6,937 nucleotides of DNA from Marinospirillum sp. (GTDB lineage: Bacteria; Pseudomonadota; Gammaproteobacteria; Pseudomonadales; Halomonadaceae): NCBI GenBank assembly GCA_007116865.1, contig SKHR01000197.1, forward strand, positions 1 through 6,937, in the 5' to 3' direction. Of this stretch, positions 1 to 6,080 are shown piece by piece. The notes beneath the pieces were generated by a model. The model searched no databases. It saw only the letters and a list, made by a program, of their open reading frames with translations, and was not told the DNA's origin. A program made the position numbers and the translations under genes. Numbering within the stretch: the stretch's first letter is position 1; each line of letters begins with the position of its first letter.

Positions 1-452
1 ACCCAATCGACCGTGCCCTGCCCCAACTCCTTGAGCAGCACTTCAGAAAACTTGGCCAGGCGCGACTCGGTATAACGCATGGCCGCAAAGGATTTGGGGT
101 CATCCGGGCTACCCCAGTTGCCCTGTCCATCAACCAGAGGATAGCGATAACTAAAGTCCTGCGCCATAAGCACCATGGCTTCATAACAGGCGGAATCGCC
201 ATGAGGATGAAACTTACCCAGCACATCACCGACGGTCCGCGCTGACTTCTTGTACTTGGCCGTTGCCGACAAACCCAGCTCACTCATGGCATAGATGATG
301 CGGCGCTGAACCGGCTTCATCCCATCACCAATATGCGGCAGTGCCCGATCCAGAATGACGTACATGGAATAATCCAGGTAGGCCTTTTCGGTATAGGTGC
401 TCAGGCTTTGTTTTTCGAAGTTATCATCCACAAATTCGCTATAACCGCTCAT
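1..452 (-). CDS. parC: DNA topoisomerase IV subunit A, N-terminal part (runs off the left edge)
   Basis: This is the DNA-cleaving subunit of topoisomerase IV, which with ParE decatenates daughter chromosomes. The first 150 codons are visible, starting at the ATG at 452; an AAGG ribosome-binding site lies at 461-464, 8 bases upstream. The translation begins [17 protein letters not shown] and follows the ParC/GyrA breakage-reunion domain closely. Visible landmarks are the [16 protein letters not shown] segment (residues 36-51), the quinolone-resistance-determining segment [14 protein letters not shown] (80-93), and [10 protein letters not shown] (123-132), whose Arg126-Tyr127 is the catalytic pair. 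The HGDSACYE sequence with Ser87 and Glu91 (E. coli Ser80 and Glu84) is the quinolone-sensitive form. The choice of ParC over GyrA rests on closer likeness to E. coli ParC and on parE in the same window. Its partner gene parE lies about 5.6 kb upstream on the same strand. Confidence 0.97.
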   Translation of the reverse strand, partial: MSGYSEFVDDNFEKQSLSTYTEKAYLDYSMYVILDRALPHIGDGMKPVQRRIIYAMSELGLSATAKYKKSARTVGDVLGKFHPHGDSACYEAMVLMAQDFSYRYPLVDGQGNWGSPDDPKSFAAMRYTESRLAKFSEVLLKELGQGTVDW

Positions 453-493
453 GCAATCGACCTTTTGTCAGCATTCAATGAAAGGGCGCAGCC

Positions 494-521
494 ATTGTAC
501 CCGGTTTCAAACACTCAGCAA
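494..521 (-). promoter_or_regulatory. Candidate sigma-70 promoter for parC
   Basis: On the minus strand a TACAAT -10 element (494-499) lies 16 bases downstream of TTGCTG (516-521), which matches the -35 consensus only in its first three bases. It sits about 40 bases upstream of the parC ATG. The -10 is good and the -35 is weak, so the spacing and -35 assignment are uncertain. Confidence 0.5.
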
Positions 522-531
522 TTCACTCAGC
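512..531. repeat. Short tandem direct repeat in the parC/NERD intergenic region
   Basis: The 8-base unit CACTCAGC occurs at 512-519 and again at 524-531, separated by AATT, giving a 12-base period. On the minus strand it reads GCTGAGTG twice and overlaps the candidate parC -35. A regulator-binding role is only a guess; two copies of 8 bases are weak evidence. Confidence 0.4.
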
Positions 532-543
532 CAAGCGGGATTC

Positions 544-573
544 TGGTCACCAAGCAGGACAGGGCGCTATAAT
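544..573 (+). promoter_or_regulatory. Candidate sigma-70 promoter for the NERD-like gene
   Basis: A perfect TATAAT -10 lies at 568-573. TGGTCA at 544-549 matches four of six -35 consensus positions, with an 18-base spacer. The expected transcription start near 580 leaves a leader of about 30 bases before the ATG at 610. It is divergent from the parC promoter in the same 157-bp gap. Confidence 0.6.
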
Positions 574-609
574 CCCTTTTAAAACCCACCGATGTAAAGG
601 AAGCCGCGC

Positions 610-1410
610 ATGATTCTGAAAGAGTATGAGCACCGACCGGATGCCGATCCCCGCTCAGAAGAAACCTGCGCCGAAGCCGCTAAACGCCTGAAAAATGCGT
701 TCAAGGGCAACGAAGACGTCATTCTGCTCAACGATATCCGCCTGCCGTTTGAGCAGGATCGCACCACCAATGTGGATCATGTGGTGCTGCACAGCTATGG
801 CATCACCCTGATCAACAGTCGCGCAATCTACGGCAAGATCGAAGTCAACTACCGAGGTGAGTGGAGCCGCAATCAGCGTGGCCAGAATGTCGCCATGCAA
901 AATCCGATTGAGCTGTTCAAGTATGTCAGCAAACACCTGCGTCACCAGCTCACTGAAAACATCGGCCTGCTGCTCACCCGCCCCAAGGGCAGCAATAAAA
1001 CCTTTGAAAACATGCCGATTGACGTGCTTTTTATCCAGGCATTGAAAAGCGCCATCATTGGCTCAGGCATCAACCAGTCCAATATAATTTTTGTTGAGTC
1101 CCTCACCCAGACCATCAACCGTGCATTCAGCGCCTACAAAAAACGTGAGTTCCAGATGTACGGCGGCTTGGACACCTTCAAAATCCCCCGCTCAGACATG
1201 TTTGCCATCGCTGATTTCTTGATGGGCAAGGAAGTCGACCGCAGCCTTTACCCAGACGCCGAAGAAAGCGATACAAAGGCCAGTGCCAAAACCCTGCCTG
1301 AAGGGCGTCGCGGCATCGTCAGAGCGCGCAGCACCCGGCCGATCAAAATCATTAAAGCCAAAGACATCAAACCCAGTCGCAAAAAAACAACATCGAATGA
1401 AACGTCCTAA
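610..1410 (+). CDS. NERD-like (nuclease-related domain) protein of 266 residues, catalytic motif degenerate
   Basis: The start is well supported: AAGGAAG at 597-603 lies 6 bases before the ATG, with a TATAAT further upstream. Residues about 20-100 have the shape of a NERD domain: a helical lead (CAEAAKRLKNAF), a strand with LLNDIRLP (39-46), the conserved acidic strand VDHVVLHSYGITLI (55-68), then a YGKI segment (74-77) and a Trp at 85. NERD proteins usually carry an E-x-K pair right after the DHVVL..G strand; here the same place reads Asn69-Ser70-Arg71. If the alignment is right, metal-dependent nuclease activity is doubtful. Residues 100-210 are mixed helical and unrecognised. The last 45 residues are rich in Lys and Arg and probably disordered, which could suit nucleic-acid binding. 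The gene is convergent with the lipid operon, 17 bp apart, with no convincing terminator between. Its role is unknown. Confidence 0.8.
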   Translation: MILKEYEHRPDADPRSEETCAEAAKRLKNAFKGNEDVILLNDIRLPFEQDRTTNVDHVVLHSYGITLINSRAIYGKIEVNYRGEWSRNQRGQNVAMQNPIELFKYVSKHLRHQLTENIGLLLTRPKGSNKTFENMPIDVLFIQALKSAIIGSGINQSNIIFVESLTQTINRAFSAYKKREFQMYGGLDTFKIPRSDMFAIADFLMGKEVDRSLYPDAEESDTKASAKTLPEGRRGIVRARSTRPIKIIKAKDIKPSRKKTTSNETS

Positions 1411-1427
1411 AAGACGCCAAATTTAAC

Positions 1428-2690
1428 TCAGAGCGTTCCGATCACATTGTTTCGGCGGTTAGCTGGACGCGCAAAAAGTATCTGGCTCGCTCCGATGGCC
1501 CGCTCCATAAACCCACCTTCACAATAGCTCAAATAATATTCCCACATACGGACAAAGCGCTGATCATAACCTTGGGCTTTGACCGCCTCGACCTGCTGCA
1601 GGAATCTTGATCGCCAGTCACTCAAAGTCTGCCCATAGTGAAAGCCTATCTCCTCAAGGTGGAGCAAATTCATGTCCGTTTTTTGGGTCACAAGATCAAG
1701 TAAAAGGCAATGGCTGGGCAAAAAGCCACCAGGAAAAATATACTTCTTGATAAAGTCGACCTTTTTCACGGCTTCTTTGTAGCGCTGATCACGCACTGTG
1801 ATGGCCTGTAACAGCGCTAGGCCTGAAGGTTTAAGACGCTGCTCAAGCACTTTGATGTAGGTGGGCAGATAGTGATGCCCGACAGCCTCGATCATTTCAA
1901 TCGAGACCAGCTTATCGTACTCCCCAGTCAAGTCTCGGTAGTCTTCAAACAGCAAGGTGATTTTATCCTCCAGCCCCTCCTCGGCTACCCTTTTGCGTGC
2001 ATGTTCCAGCTGCTCACGCGAAATCGTCGTGGTCGTCACCTTGCAACCATAATGCTTAGCAGCATAAATGGCCATGCCACCCCAGCCGGTGCCAATTTCA
2101 AGCAGGTGGTCATCAGGCTGCAAGTCAAGTTTGTGGCATATTCTTGCCAATTTAAAGGTTGAGGCCTCTTCTAGCGTGGCATTTGCATGAGGATAAATCG
2201 CGCTTGAATACATTTTATGCTCGGTATCCAAAAACATACGGAAGAAATCATTGCCAAGGTCATAGTGCGCACTGATATTGTAGCGCGAGCCTTTGCGTGT
2301 GTTGCGCCTAAGGCTATGGGTCAATCGGTTGACCGGACCATGCAGCTGTTTAATCGGGTTGTCCAAGCGTTTACGCAAGGCTTCCAGATTTCTGCCCATG
2401 ATGCGCGTCAACACAACCAGGTCACTACAATACCAACGCCCATCCATATATGCTTCGGCGGCAGCCAAAGTACCACCCAATAAAACATCTCGCCAAACCT
2501 GGCAGTCATGAAGATACACAACGACTGAAAACTCCGCACCTGGCTGACCAAGGCGCCACGAACCTTCAGGGTCCTGAATACAAATATCCGCCTCTTTAAC
2601 ATACGCCAACCAACGCAAAACCAGCTTTCTGGAAAAGTGGGTTGTCCAGCTTGTCTGGGTGCCTAAAGCACATAGCTTATCTGCTTTCAT
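1428..2690 (-). CDS. Cyclopropane-fatty-acyl-phospholipid synthase-like SAM methyltransferase
   Basis: This 420-residue protein belongs to the Cfa/CmaA family, which transfers a methyl group from S-adenosylmethionine to the double bond of unsaturated acyl chains in membrane phospholipids. An N-terminal domain (about 1-130) precedes the catalytic domain. The catalytic domain opens with NISAHYDLGNDFF (138-150) and has the SAM-binding loop LLEIGTGWGG (196-205). It also has FEDYRDL (248-254), IEMIEAVG with Glu268 (264-271), KKYIFPGG (315-322) and EYYLSYC (384-390). Compared with E. coli Cfa, Glu239 and Ile268 are kept (Glu268, Ile297). Cys139 aligns with Ser163 and His266 with Gln295, so the bicarbonate site is altered. 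The product could therefore be a methyl-branched acyl chain rather than a cyclopropane. It is the last gene of the operon, and its ATG overlaps the DUF1365 stop (ATGA). I give no symbol because cfa would overstate the activity. Confidence 0.92.
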   Translation of the reverse strand: MKADKLCALGTQTSWTTHFSRKLVLRWLAYVKEADICIQDPEGSWRLGQPGAEFSVVVYLHDCQVWRDVLLGGTLAAAEAYMDGRWYCSDLVVLTRIMGRNLEALRKRLDNPIKQLHGPVNRLTHSLRRNTRKGSRYNISAHYDLGNDFFRMFLDTEHKMYSSAIYPHANATLEEASTFKLARICHKLDLQPDDHLLEIGTGWGGMAIYAAKHYGCKVTTTTISREQLEHARKRVAEEGLEDKITLLFEDYRDLTGEYDKLVSIEMIEAVGHHYLPTYIKVLEQRLKPSGLALLQAITVRDQRYKEAVKKVDFIKKYIFPGGFLPSHCLLLDLVTQKTDMNLLHLEEIGFHYGQTLSDWRSRFLQQVEAVKAQGYDQRFVRMWEYYLSYCEGGFMERAIGASQILFARPANRRNNVIGTL

Positions 2691-3448
2691 CCTTTCGACA
2701 CCTTTTTCTTAGGGTGGGGATAGACAGGAATTCTCTTCAACCAAAGCCTTAAAGCCTCAAAATGAATACCCACGACGACCTTGAGTGTCATCCAAGGGTG
2801 GCGCCACAACAGGCGACTCAAACACACCCCAAGATCATCTTGACGATCAAGCACCAGTGTTGAATCAAAAGGAATCGAACCCTGCGCATCCAAATTATCC
2901 ATGTGCATGACCAGTTGCTGATCGGGTGTCGTGAATCGCCAGCGATACTCCTGCTGCATCGGGTTAAATGGAGACACGTGCATTTGCTTGGTAAAGCGGG
3001 CAGAGTGCTTGCGCTGATGTGGCTCGCAACTCGCCACATAAACATGGCGCTCCTGCCAAGGCAGGTTGGACACCTCACCCAGAAGCGCCTGAAGCTCACC
3101 CTCTGGGTTAAAGCAGTAATACAAACTGATGGGATTAAAACAGATACCGCCGTAACGCAAGTGTGTCAGTAAATACACCGCCCCTTGGGGACGCTGACGG
3201 GTCTGTTTTTCGACTTCATCCAAAACAGCCACTTTCAGCGGTTGCGTGTAAGGTGCTAAATAATCCTCGCGTTGGAACCTGACCCAACGCCAACGCCGAT
3301 CATCCCGTATGAAGGGCAAGTGTTCCAGCTCATCCAGATTGATCCAGCACATAAAAAGCTTGAAGCTGAACTCATGGCGCACTGGACTAAAACGGCGATG
3401 CCTTAAAGTGCCAGTATAAAAACGGCTGCTCAGCTCACGCGGATTCAT
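2687..3448 (-). CDS. DUF1365 family protein
   Basis: This 253-residue protein has the hallmarks of DUF1365, a family of unknown biochemistry that almost always sits next to an FAD amine-oxidase-like gene and a Cfa-like gene, as here. Visible motifs are Y-x-G-x-x-x-H-x-R (Tyr11 to Arg19), SPVRHEFSFKLF (21-32), LDEL (38-41), EDYL (61-64), and the core LTHLRYGGICFNPISLYYCF (94-113). Further on are GEVSNLPWQERHVY (124-137) and KQMHVSPFNPM (154-164). The conserved His, Asn, Tyr and Glu residues could form a catalytic or lipid-binding site, but no reaction is established from sequence. The C-terminal segment (about 215-240) is hydrophobic and then basic, suggesting attachment at the inner membrane face. 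The start ATG shares one base with the stop of the flavoprotein gene (TAATG), so translation is likely coupled. A GGGG at a spacing of about 10 bases may assist. Confidence 0.93.
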   Translation of the reverse strand: MNPRELSSRFYTGTLRHRRFSPVRHEFSFKLFMCWINLDELEHLPFIRDDRRWRWVRFQREDYLAPYTQPLKVAVLDEVEKQTRQRPQGAVYLLTHLRYGGICFNPISLYYCFNPEGELQALLGEVSNLPWQERHVYVASCEPHQRKHSARFTKQMHVSPFNPMQQEYRWRFTTPDQQLVMHMDNLDAQGSIPFDSTLVLDRQDDLGVCLSRLLWRHPWMTLKVVVGIHFEALRLWLKRIPVYPHPKKKVSKG

Positions 3449-4731
3449 TACAGCGTGACCCCAAGCTTTTCCGCCACCGCCAACGCACTCACGACACCAT
3501 CCTCATGAAAACCATTGCGGCACCAGGCACCACAAAACCAAGTATGATCCTGGCCATTGTAGGCCTGCAGTTTTTCCTGCGCGGACATGCCATCCAGGGT
3601 GAAAACTGGGTGCGCGTAATCATAGCGCCCCAACACTAGGTCAGGATCAATCATTGAACGATCATTGAGGGTCACACACACTGGTCTGGTTGTATGCAAA
3701 TGCTGTAAGCGATTCATCCAATAGGTCAAACTGACCAGAGACTGATCATTCTGCCCTGGTGCAAGGCGGGCAGGATCACGACGGCGATAATTCCAGCTGG
3801 CCCAAGCACGCGACTCACGGGGCAATAAACGAGCGTCTGTATGCAACACCACCTCATTCATCCGATAAGAGATCGCCTGCAAACACTCACGCTCAACCGA
3901 TTTAACATCCTTTAATAAGGCAAGGGCCTGATCACTATGGCATGCCAAAACCAGCTCATCAAAAAACGTCTCACCCGCTTTAGAGGTCACCTGAACTCGG
4001 CCTTCGCGCCGATACACCGCAGTGACCGGGCAGGCCAGGCGAATACCCTCAACGAATGGCTCCACAAGCGGCTTGATATAGGCGCGAGATCCCCCTTGGA
4101 TGACCCGCCACTGAGGCCGATTTTTAACACTTAACAAGCCATGATTTTTGAAAAAACGCACGAAAAATATCAGTGGAAAATCCTGCATCGCGATCAAGCC
4201 TGAAGACCAAATCGCAGCCCCCATCGGAATCAGGTAGTCCTGTACAAAAGCTGGGCTATAGCCTTTGCGTTTCAGATAAGCGCCAAGAGTTTCATCGGGG
4301 CTGAGAAGACCGGCCTCCAGCTCAACGGGCGCTTCCCGGTTAAACCGCAGAATGTCGCGAATCATGCGCAAAAATCTGAACGAAAATATATTCTTACGCT
4401 GCGCAAAAAGCGTATTCAGATTATGGCCATTGTACTCAAGACCACTGACCTCGCAGTGAACAGAAAAACTCATTTCAGTGGGGACCGAGGCAACACCCAA
4501 CTGATCCAGCAAGCGAATAAAGTTGGGATAAGTCCAGTCATTGAAAACTATAAAACCCGTATCAACAGCCAATTGCTGTCCATCCACCTCAATGTCTCGG
4601 GTGGCAGTATGCCCACCCAATCGATCATCGGCTTCAAAAAGCGTCACCTGATACTGACGTGACAGCAAGTAAGCGGCGGTCATTCCAGCAATTCCTGACC
4701 CCACCACCGCTACTGATTTCTTTTGCGTCAT
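3448..4731 (-). CDS. FAD-dependent amine-oxidase-type flavoprotein (putative fatty-acyl oxidoreductase)
   Basis: This 427-residue protein belongs to the NAD(P)-binding/amine-oxidase flavoprotein superfamily. The N-terminal Rossmann fold has VAVVGSGIAGMTAAYLL (7-23), then the ribose-binding Glu33 in LFEADDRLGGHT (31-42) and DTGFIVFN (57-64). The C-terminal FAD motif is FCGAWCRNGFHEDG (399-412). Length and motifs fit the subfamily that accompanies DUF1365 and Cfa-like methyltransferases, not monoamine oxidases or phytoene desaturases. From family knowledge, partners of this type act on unsaturated or methylated acyl chains (for example in tuberculostearic or furan fatty acid formation), so a lipid desaturase or reductase role is an inference. 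No signal peptide is seen, so it is probably cytoplasmic or peripheral to the membrane. The ATG directly abuts the TAA of the upstream dehydrogenase gene with no spare base, and a Shine-Dalgarno sequence is weak, so it probably depends on coupled translation. Confidence 0.93.
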   Translation of the reverse strand: MTQKKSVAVVGSGIAGMTAAYLLSRQYQVTLFEADDRLGGHTATRDIEVDGQQLAVDTGFIVFNDWTYPNFIRLLDQLGVASVPTEMSFSVHCEVSGLEYNGHNLNTLFAQRKNIFSFRFLRMIRDILRFNREAPVELEAGLLSPDETLGAYLKRKGYSPAFVQDYLIPMGAAIWSSGLIAMQDFPLIFFVRFFKNHGLLSVKNRPQWRVIQGGSRAYIKPLVEPFVEGIRLACPVTAVYRREGRVQVTSKAGETFFDELVLACHSDQALALLKDVKSVERECLQAISYRMNEVVLHTDARLLPRESRAWASWNYRRRDPARLAPGQNDQSLVSLTYWMNRLQHLHTTRPVCVTLNDRSMIDPDLVLGRYDYAHPVFTLDGMSAQEKLQAYNGQDHTWFCGAWCRNGFHEDGVVSALAVAEKLGVTL

Positions 4732-5487
4732 TTAACCCACCAACTTTTGTGTGATGCGAGTCCGAAGAAAAAAAGGCAAGCACCCCAAACAACGAAGGGT
4801 GAACACAAAAAACCAAGGCACTAGAATTTCAGGCCGCCCCTTTTGCATGCCTTTGATGATTTGTCGCGCGGCCGTCTCTGCACTGATACGAAACGGCATT
4901 GGAAAATCGTTTTTATCGGTTAGTGGCGTCTTTACAAACCCCGGATAAACCACACTCACCCGCAAGCCCTGACGGCTTGAATCAAGCCTTAGGCTATCCA
5001 TAAAATAGCTGACCGCCGCCTTGGAAGCCCCATAGGCTTCAGCACGGGGCAAAGGCACATAAGCCGCAGAACTGGAAACAGCGACCAAGTAAGGATGAGC
5101 AGATTGCATCAACAGTGTTTGAGCAGACTCGATCGTCAGCACAAGCCCCATAAAATTGGTTTCAAAAACGCGCCTGACACAGGCTGAGTCCACCTGCCCA
5201 TTATTGAGATACTCGCAGGTTCCCGCATTAGCAATCACCACATCAACACCACCGAGGGTTTCCCTGATCAAGCTAACCACTCGCTGCAAAGCCTTTGCAT
5301 CAGTCACATCCGCCGGGGCCACGGTGATCCCAGGGTGACGATTAGCTAACGCAGCCAGGCTCGACTCAGAGCGCCCCGTCACGACCAGCTGATGCCCCGC
5401 TTGTGCCAGCTGCTCAGCCAAGGCCAAGCCAATGCCGGAGCCAGCACCTGTGATCCAAATTCGACTGCTCGCTGCCAAACATTGCAT
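4732..5487 (-). CDS. Short-chain dehydrogenase/reductase (SDR), 251 residues
   Basis: This is a classical SDR with NAD(P)-dependent oxidoreductase activity on an unknown, probably lipid, substrate. The cofactor motif TGAGSGIG is at residues 13-20, followed by Arg39 in VVTGRSE, which favours NADPH. Asp60-Val61 contacts adenine, and ANAG is at 86-89. The catalytic tetrad is Asn111, Ser139, Tyr152 and Lys156 in SSSAAY and YGASK. The start was set at the ATG at 5487 because AGGAG (5495-5499) stands 7 bases upstream; a longer reading from a TTG at 5514 would bury that site. The last 30 residues (PWFFVFTLRCLGCLPFF and following) are strongly hydrophobic, unlike many soluble SDRs, and may dock the protein to the membrane or to a partner. 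It is second in the operon, 31 bp after the NTF2-like gene, with its stop directly abutting the flavoprotein ATG. Confidence 0.94.
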   Translation of the reverse strand: MQCLAASSRIWITGAGSGIGLALAEQLAQAGHQLVVTGRSESSLAALANRHPGITVAPADVTDAKALQRVVSLIRETLGGVDVVIANAGTCEYLNNGQVDSACVRRVFETNFMGLVLTIESAQTLLMQSAHPYLVAVSSSAAYVPLPRAEAYGASKAAVSYFMDSLRLDSSRQGLRVSVVYPGFVKTPLTDKNDFPMPFRISAETAARQIIKGMQKGRPEILVPWFFVFTLRCLGCLPFFLRTRITQKLVG

Positions 5488-5494
5488 GCGTTTT

Positions 5495-5499
5495 CTCCT
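5495..5499 (-). promoter_or_regulatory. Ribosome-binding site that fixes the SDR start
   Basis: AGGAG on the minus strand, 7 bases before the ATG at 5487. It is the strongest Shine-Dalgarno sequence in the operon. It lies inside the extended TTG-start reading frame and therefore argues for the shorter protein. Confidence 0.8.
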
Positions 5500-5518
5500 G
5501 CATGTAAAACCCAAGCAC

Positions 5519-5950
5519 CTAACCCGCCATGCGTCTTTTCAACATCGAAATCACGCTTCTCATCACCGGCAACTGCTCCCAGAGCATCTGCCCGGCATCA
5601 AAAAAATCTCGGTGAGCGATGATTTTATCGCCTTCCCAGTCCAGACGACTGGCACCGACCACCCGAACCGGCTGACTCGCATTGATGCTCGGGTGACGAT
5701 AAATCATCTCCCAACTACACCAAACACGATCGGCTAAAACATCTGGCTCAGAAAACTCGAAATGGACTTCGCTAACCCGCGCATAGAGCTGGTCAAAGTA
5801 CATAATCAGCGACTCTAACCCGACGACCTGATGCAAAGGATCTTCAAAAATCACCTCATTTGCATAGTATTCATTTAAGCGAAAAGTACAATTCTTGTCT
5901 AATTTTTTATAAAAATCAAAAAAAGCCTGTACTGCTTCTTTGCTCGGCAT
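5519..5950 (-). CDS. NTF2/SnoaL-like family protein, 143 residues
   Basis: This is a small alpha+beta protein of the nuclear-transport-factor-2/SnoaL-like superfamily, whose members form a cone-shaped pocket used for binding or isomerising small hydrophobic molecules. Residues 5-30 form the opening helices, followed by VIFEDPLHQVVGLESL (33-48), a typical strand-turn-helix of the family. His113, Asp115 and Asp118 lie in HRDFFDAGQMLWEQLP near the end, which resembles the closing segment of operon-linked homologues. The start at the ATG at 5950 gives MPSKEAVQAFF, where the fold begins. A GTG at 5995 would add 15 residues without family likeness and with no better ribosome-binding site; neither start has a clear one. 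The protein is the first of the lipid-modification operon. It may bind a lipid intermediate for the dehydrogenase that follows, but this is inference from gene order. Confidence 0.87.
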   Translation of the reverse strand: MPSKEAVQAFFDFYKKLDKNCTFRLNEYYANEVIFEDPLHQVVGLESLIMYFDQLYARVSEVHFEFSEPDVLADRVWCSWEMIYRHPSINASQPVRVVGASRLDWEGDKIIAHRDFFDAGQMLWEQLPVMRSVISMLKRRMAG

Positions 5951-6035
5951 AGCACACCATTCTGAGAGGAAAATAAGGGAAGTAGCGCAGGGCACTGAAC
6001 TTGCAGTCGTAAAAAAAGCAACGACAACTCAGGCC

Positions 6036-6063
6036 ATACGATAAGAGTATAGCCTCAAGATCG
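6036..6063 (-). promoter_or_regulatory. Candidate promoter of the lipid operon (ECF-like; overlapping sigma-70 -10)
   Basis: On the minus strand CGATCT (6058-6063) is followed after 17 bases by CGTAT (6036-6040). This resembles the TGATC...CGTA pattern I recall for ChrR-linked ECF sigma factors, with one mismatch in the -35. A TATACT (6046-6051) between them could instead serve as a sigma-70 -10, but no good -35 stands before it. Both lie in the 130-bp gap between parE and the first operon gene, leaving a leader of about 80 bases. Confidence 0.35.
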
Positions 6064-6080
6064 AAAGATCCGTCGTTTAA

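Larger units (their letters stand above)
1428..5950 (-). other. Five-gene lipid-modification operon (NTF2-like, SDR, flavoprotein, DUF1365, Cfa-like)
   Basis: Five genes on one strand are separated by 31, 0, -1 and -4 bases, so they are almost certainly one transcript. The set joins a lipid methyltransferase with a flavin and an NAD(P) oxidoreductase, a putative pocket protein and DUF1365. From family knowledge this combination recurs in proteobacteria, often in or near the RpoE-ChrR (singlet oxygen) regulon. Genes that often accompany it, such as rpoE, chrR, a DUF3833 lipoprotein, DUF2878 and a photolyase, are not in this window. Joint action on membrane unsaturated fatty acids is an inference. 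Confidence 0.8.

Noticed and set aside
333..572. Plus-strand open frame of 79 codons running through the parC start and intergenic region
   Set aside because: It is mostly antisense to parC and would run across both promoter candidates.
655..945. Minus-strand open frame of 96 codons opposite the NERD-like gene
   Set aside because: It is a shadow of the plus-strand gene, with no ribosome-binding site and no recognisable domain.
1403..1416. Possible bidirectional terminator hairpin (CGTC, 6-base loop, GACG) between the convergent genes
   Set aside because: The stem is only four base pairs and lacks a proper U-run on either side.
5488..5514. TTG start that would lengthen the SDR by 9 residues
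   Set aside because: It would place the AGGAG ribosome-binding site inside the coding region; the ATG at 5487 is ideally spaced from that site.
5951..5995. GTG start that would lengthen the NTF2-like protein by 15 residues
   Set aside because: The extra residues lack family likeness and no ribosome-binding site precedes the GTG; the fold begins at the ATG at 5950.
6006..6025. Hairpin GTCGT/ACGAC with a T-rich loop in the operon leader
   Set aside because: The stem is five base pairs and the T-run lies in the loop rather than after the stem, so it is neither a terminator nor a recognisable riboswitch.
6059..6070. GATC-N4-GATC next to the operon promoter
   Set aside because: Two GATC sites this close could be chance; a methylation-control role cannot be supported.
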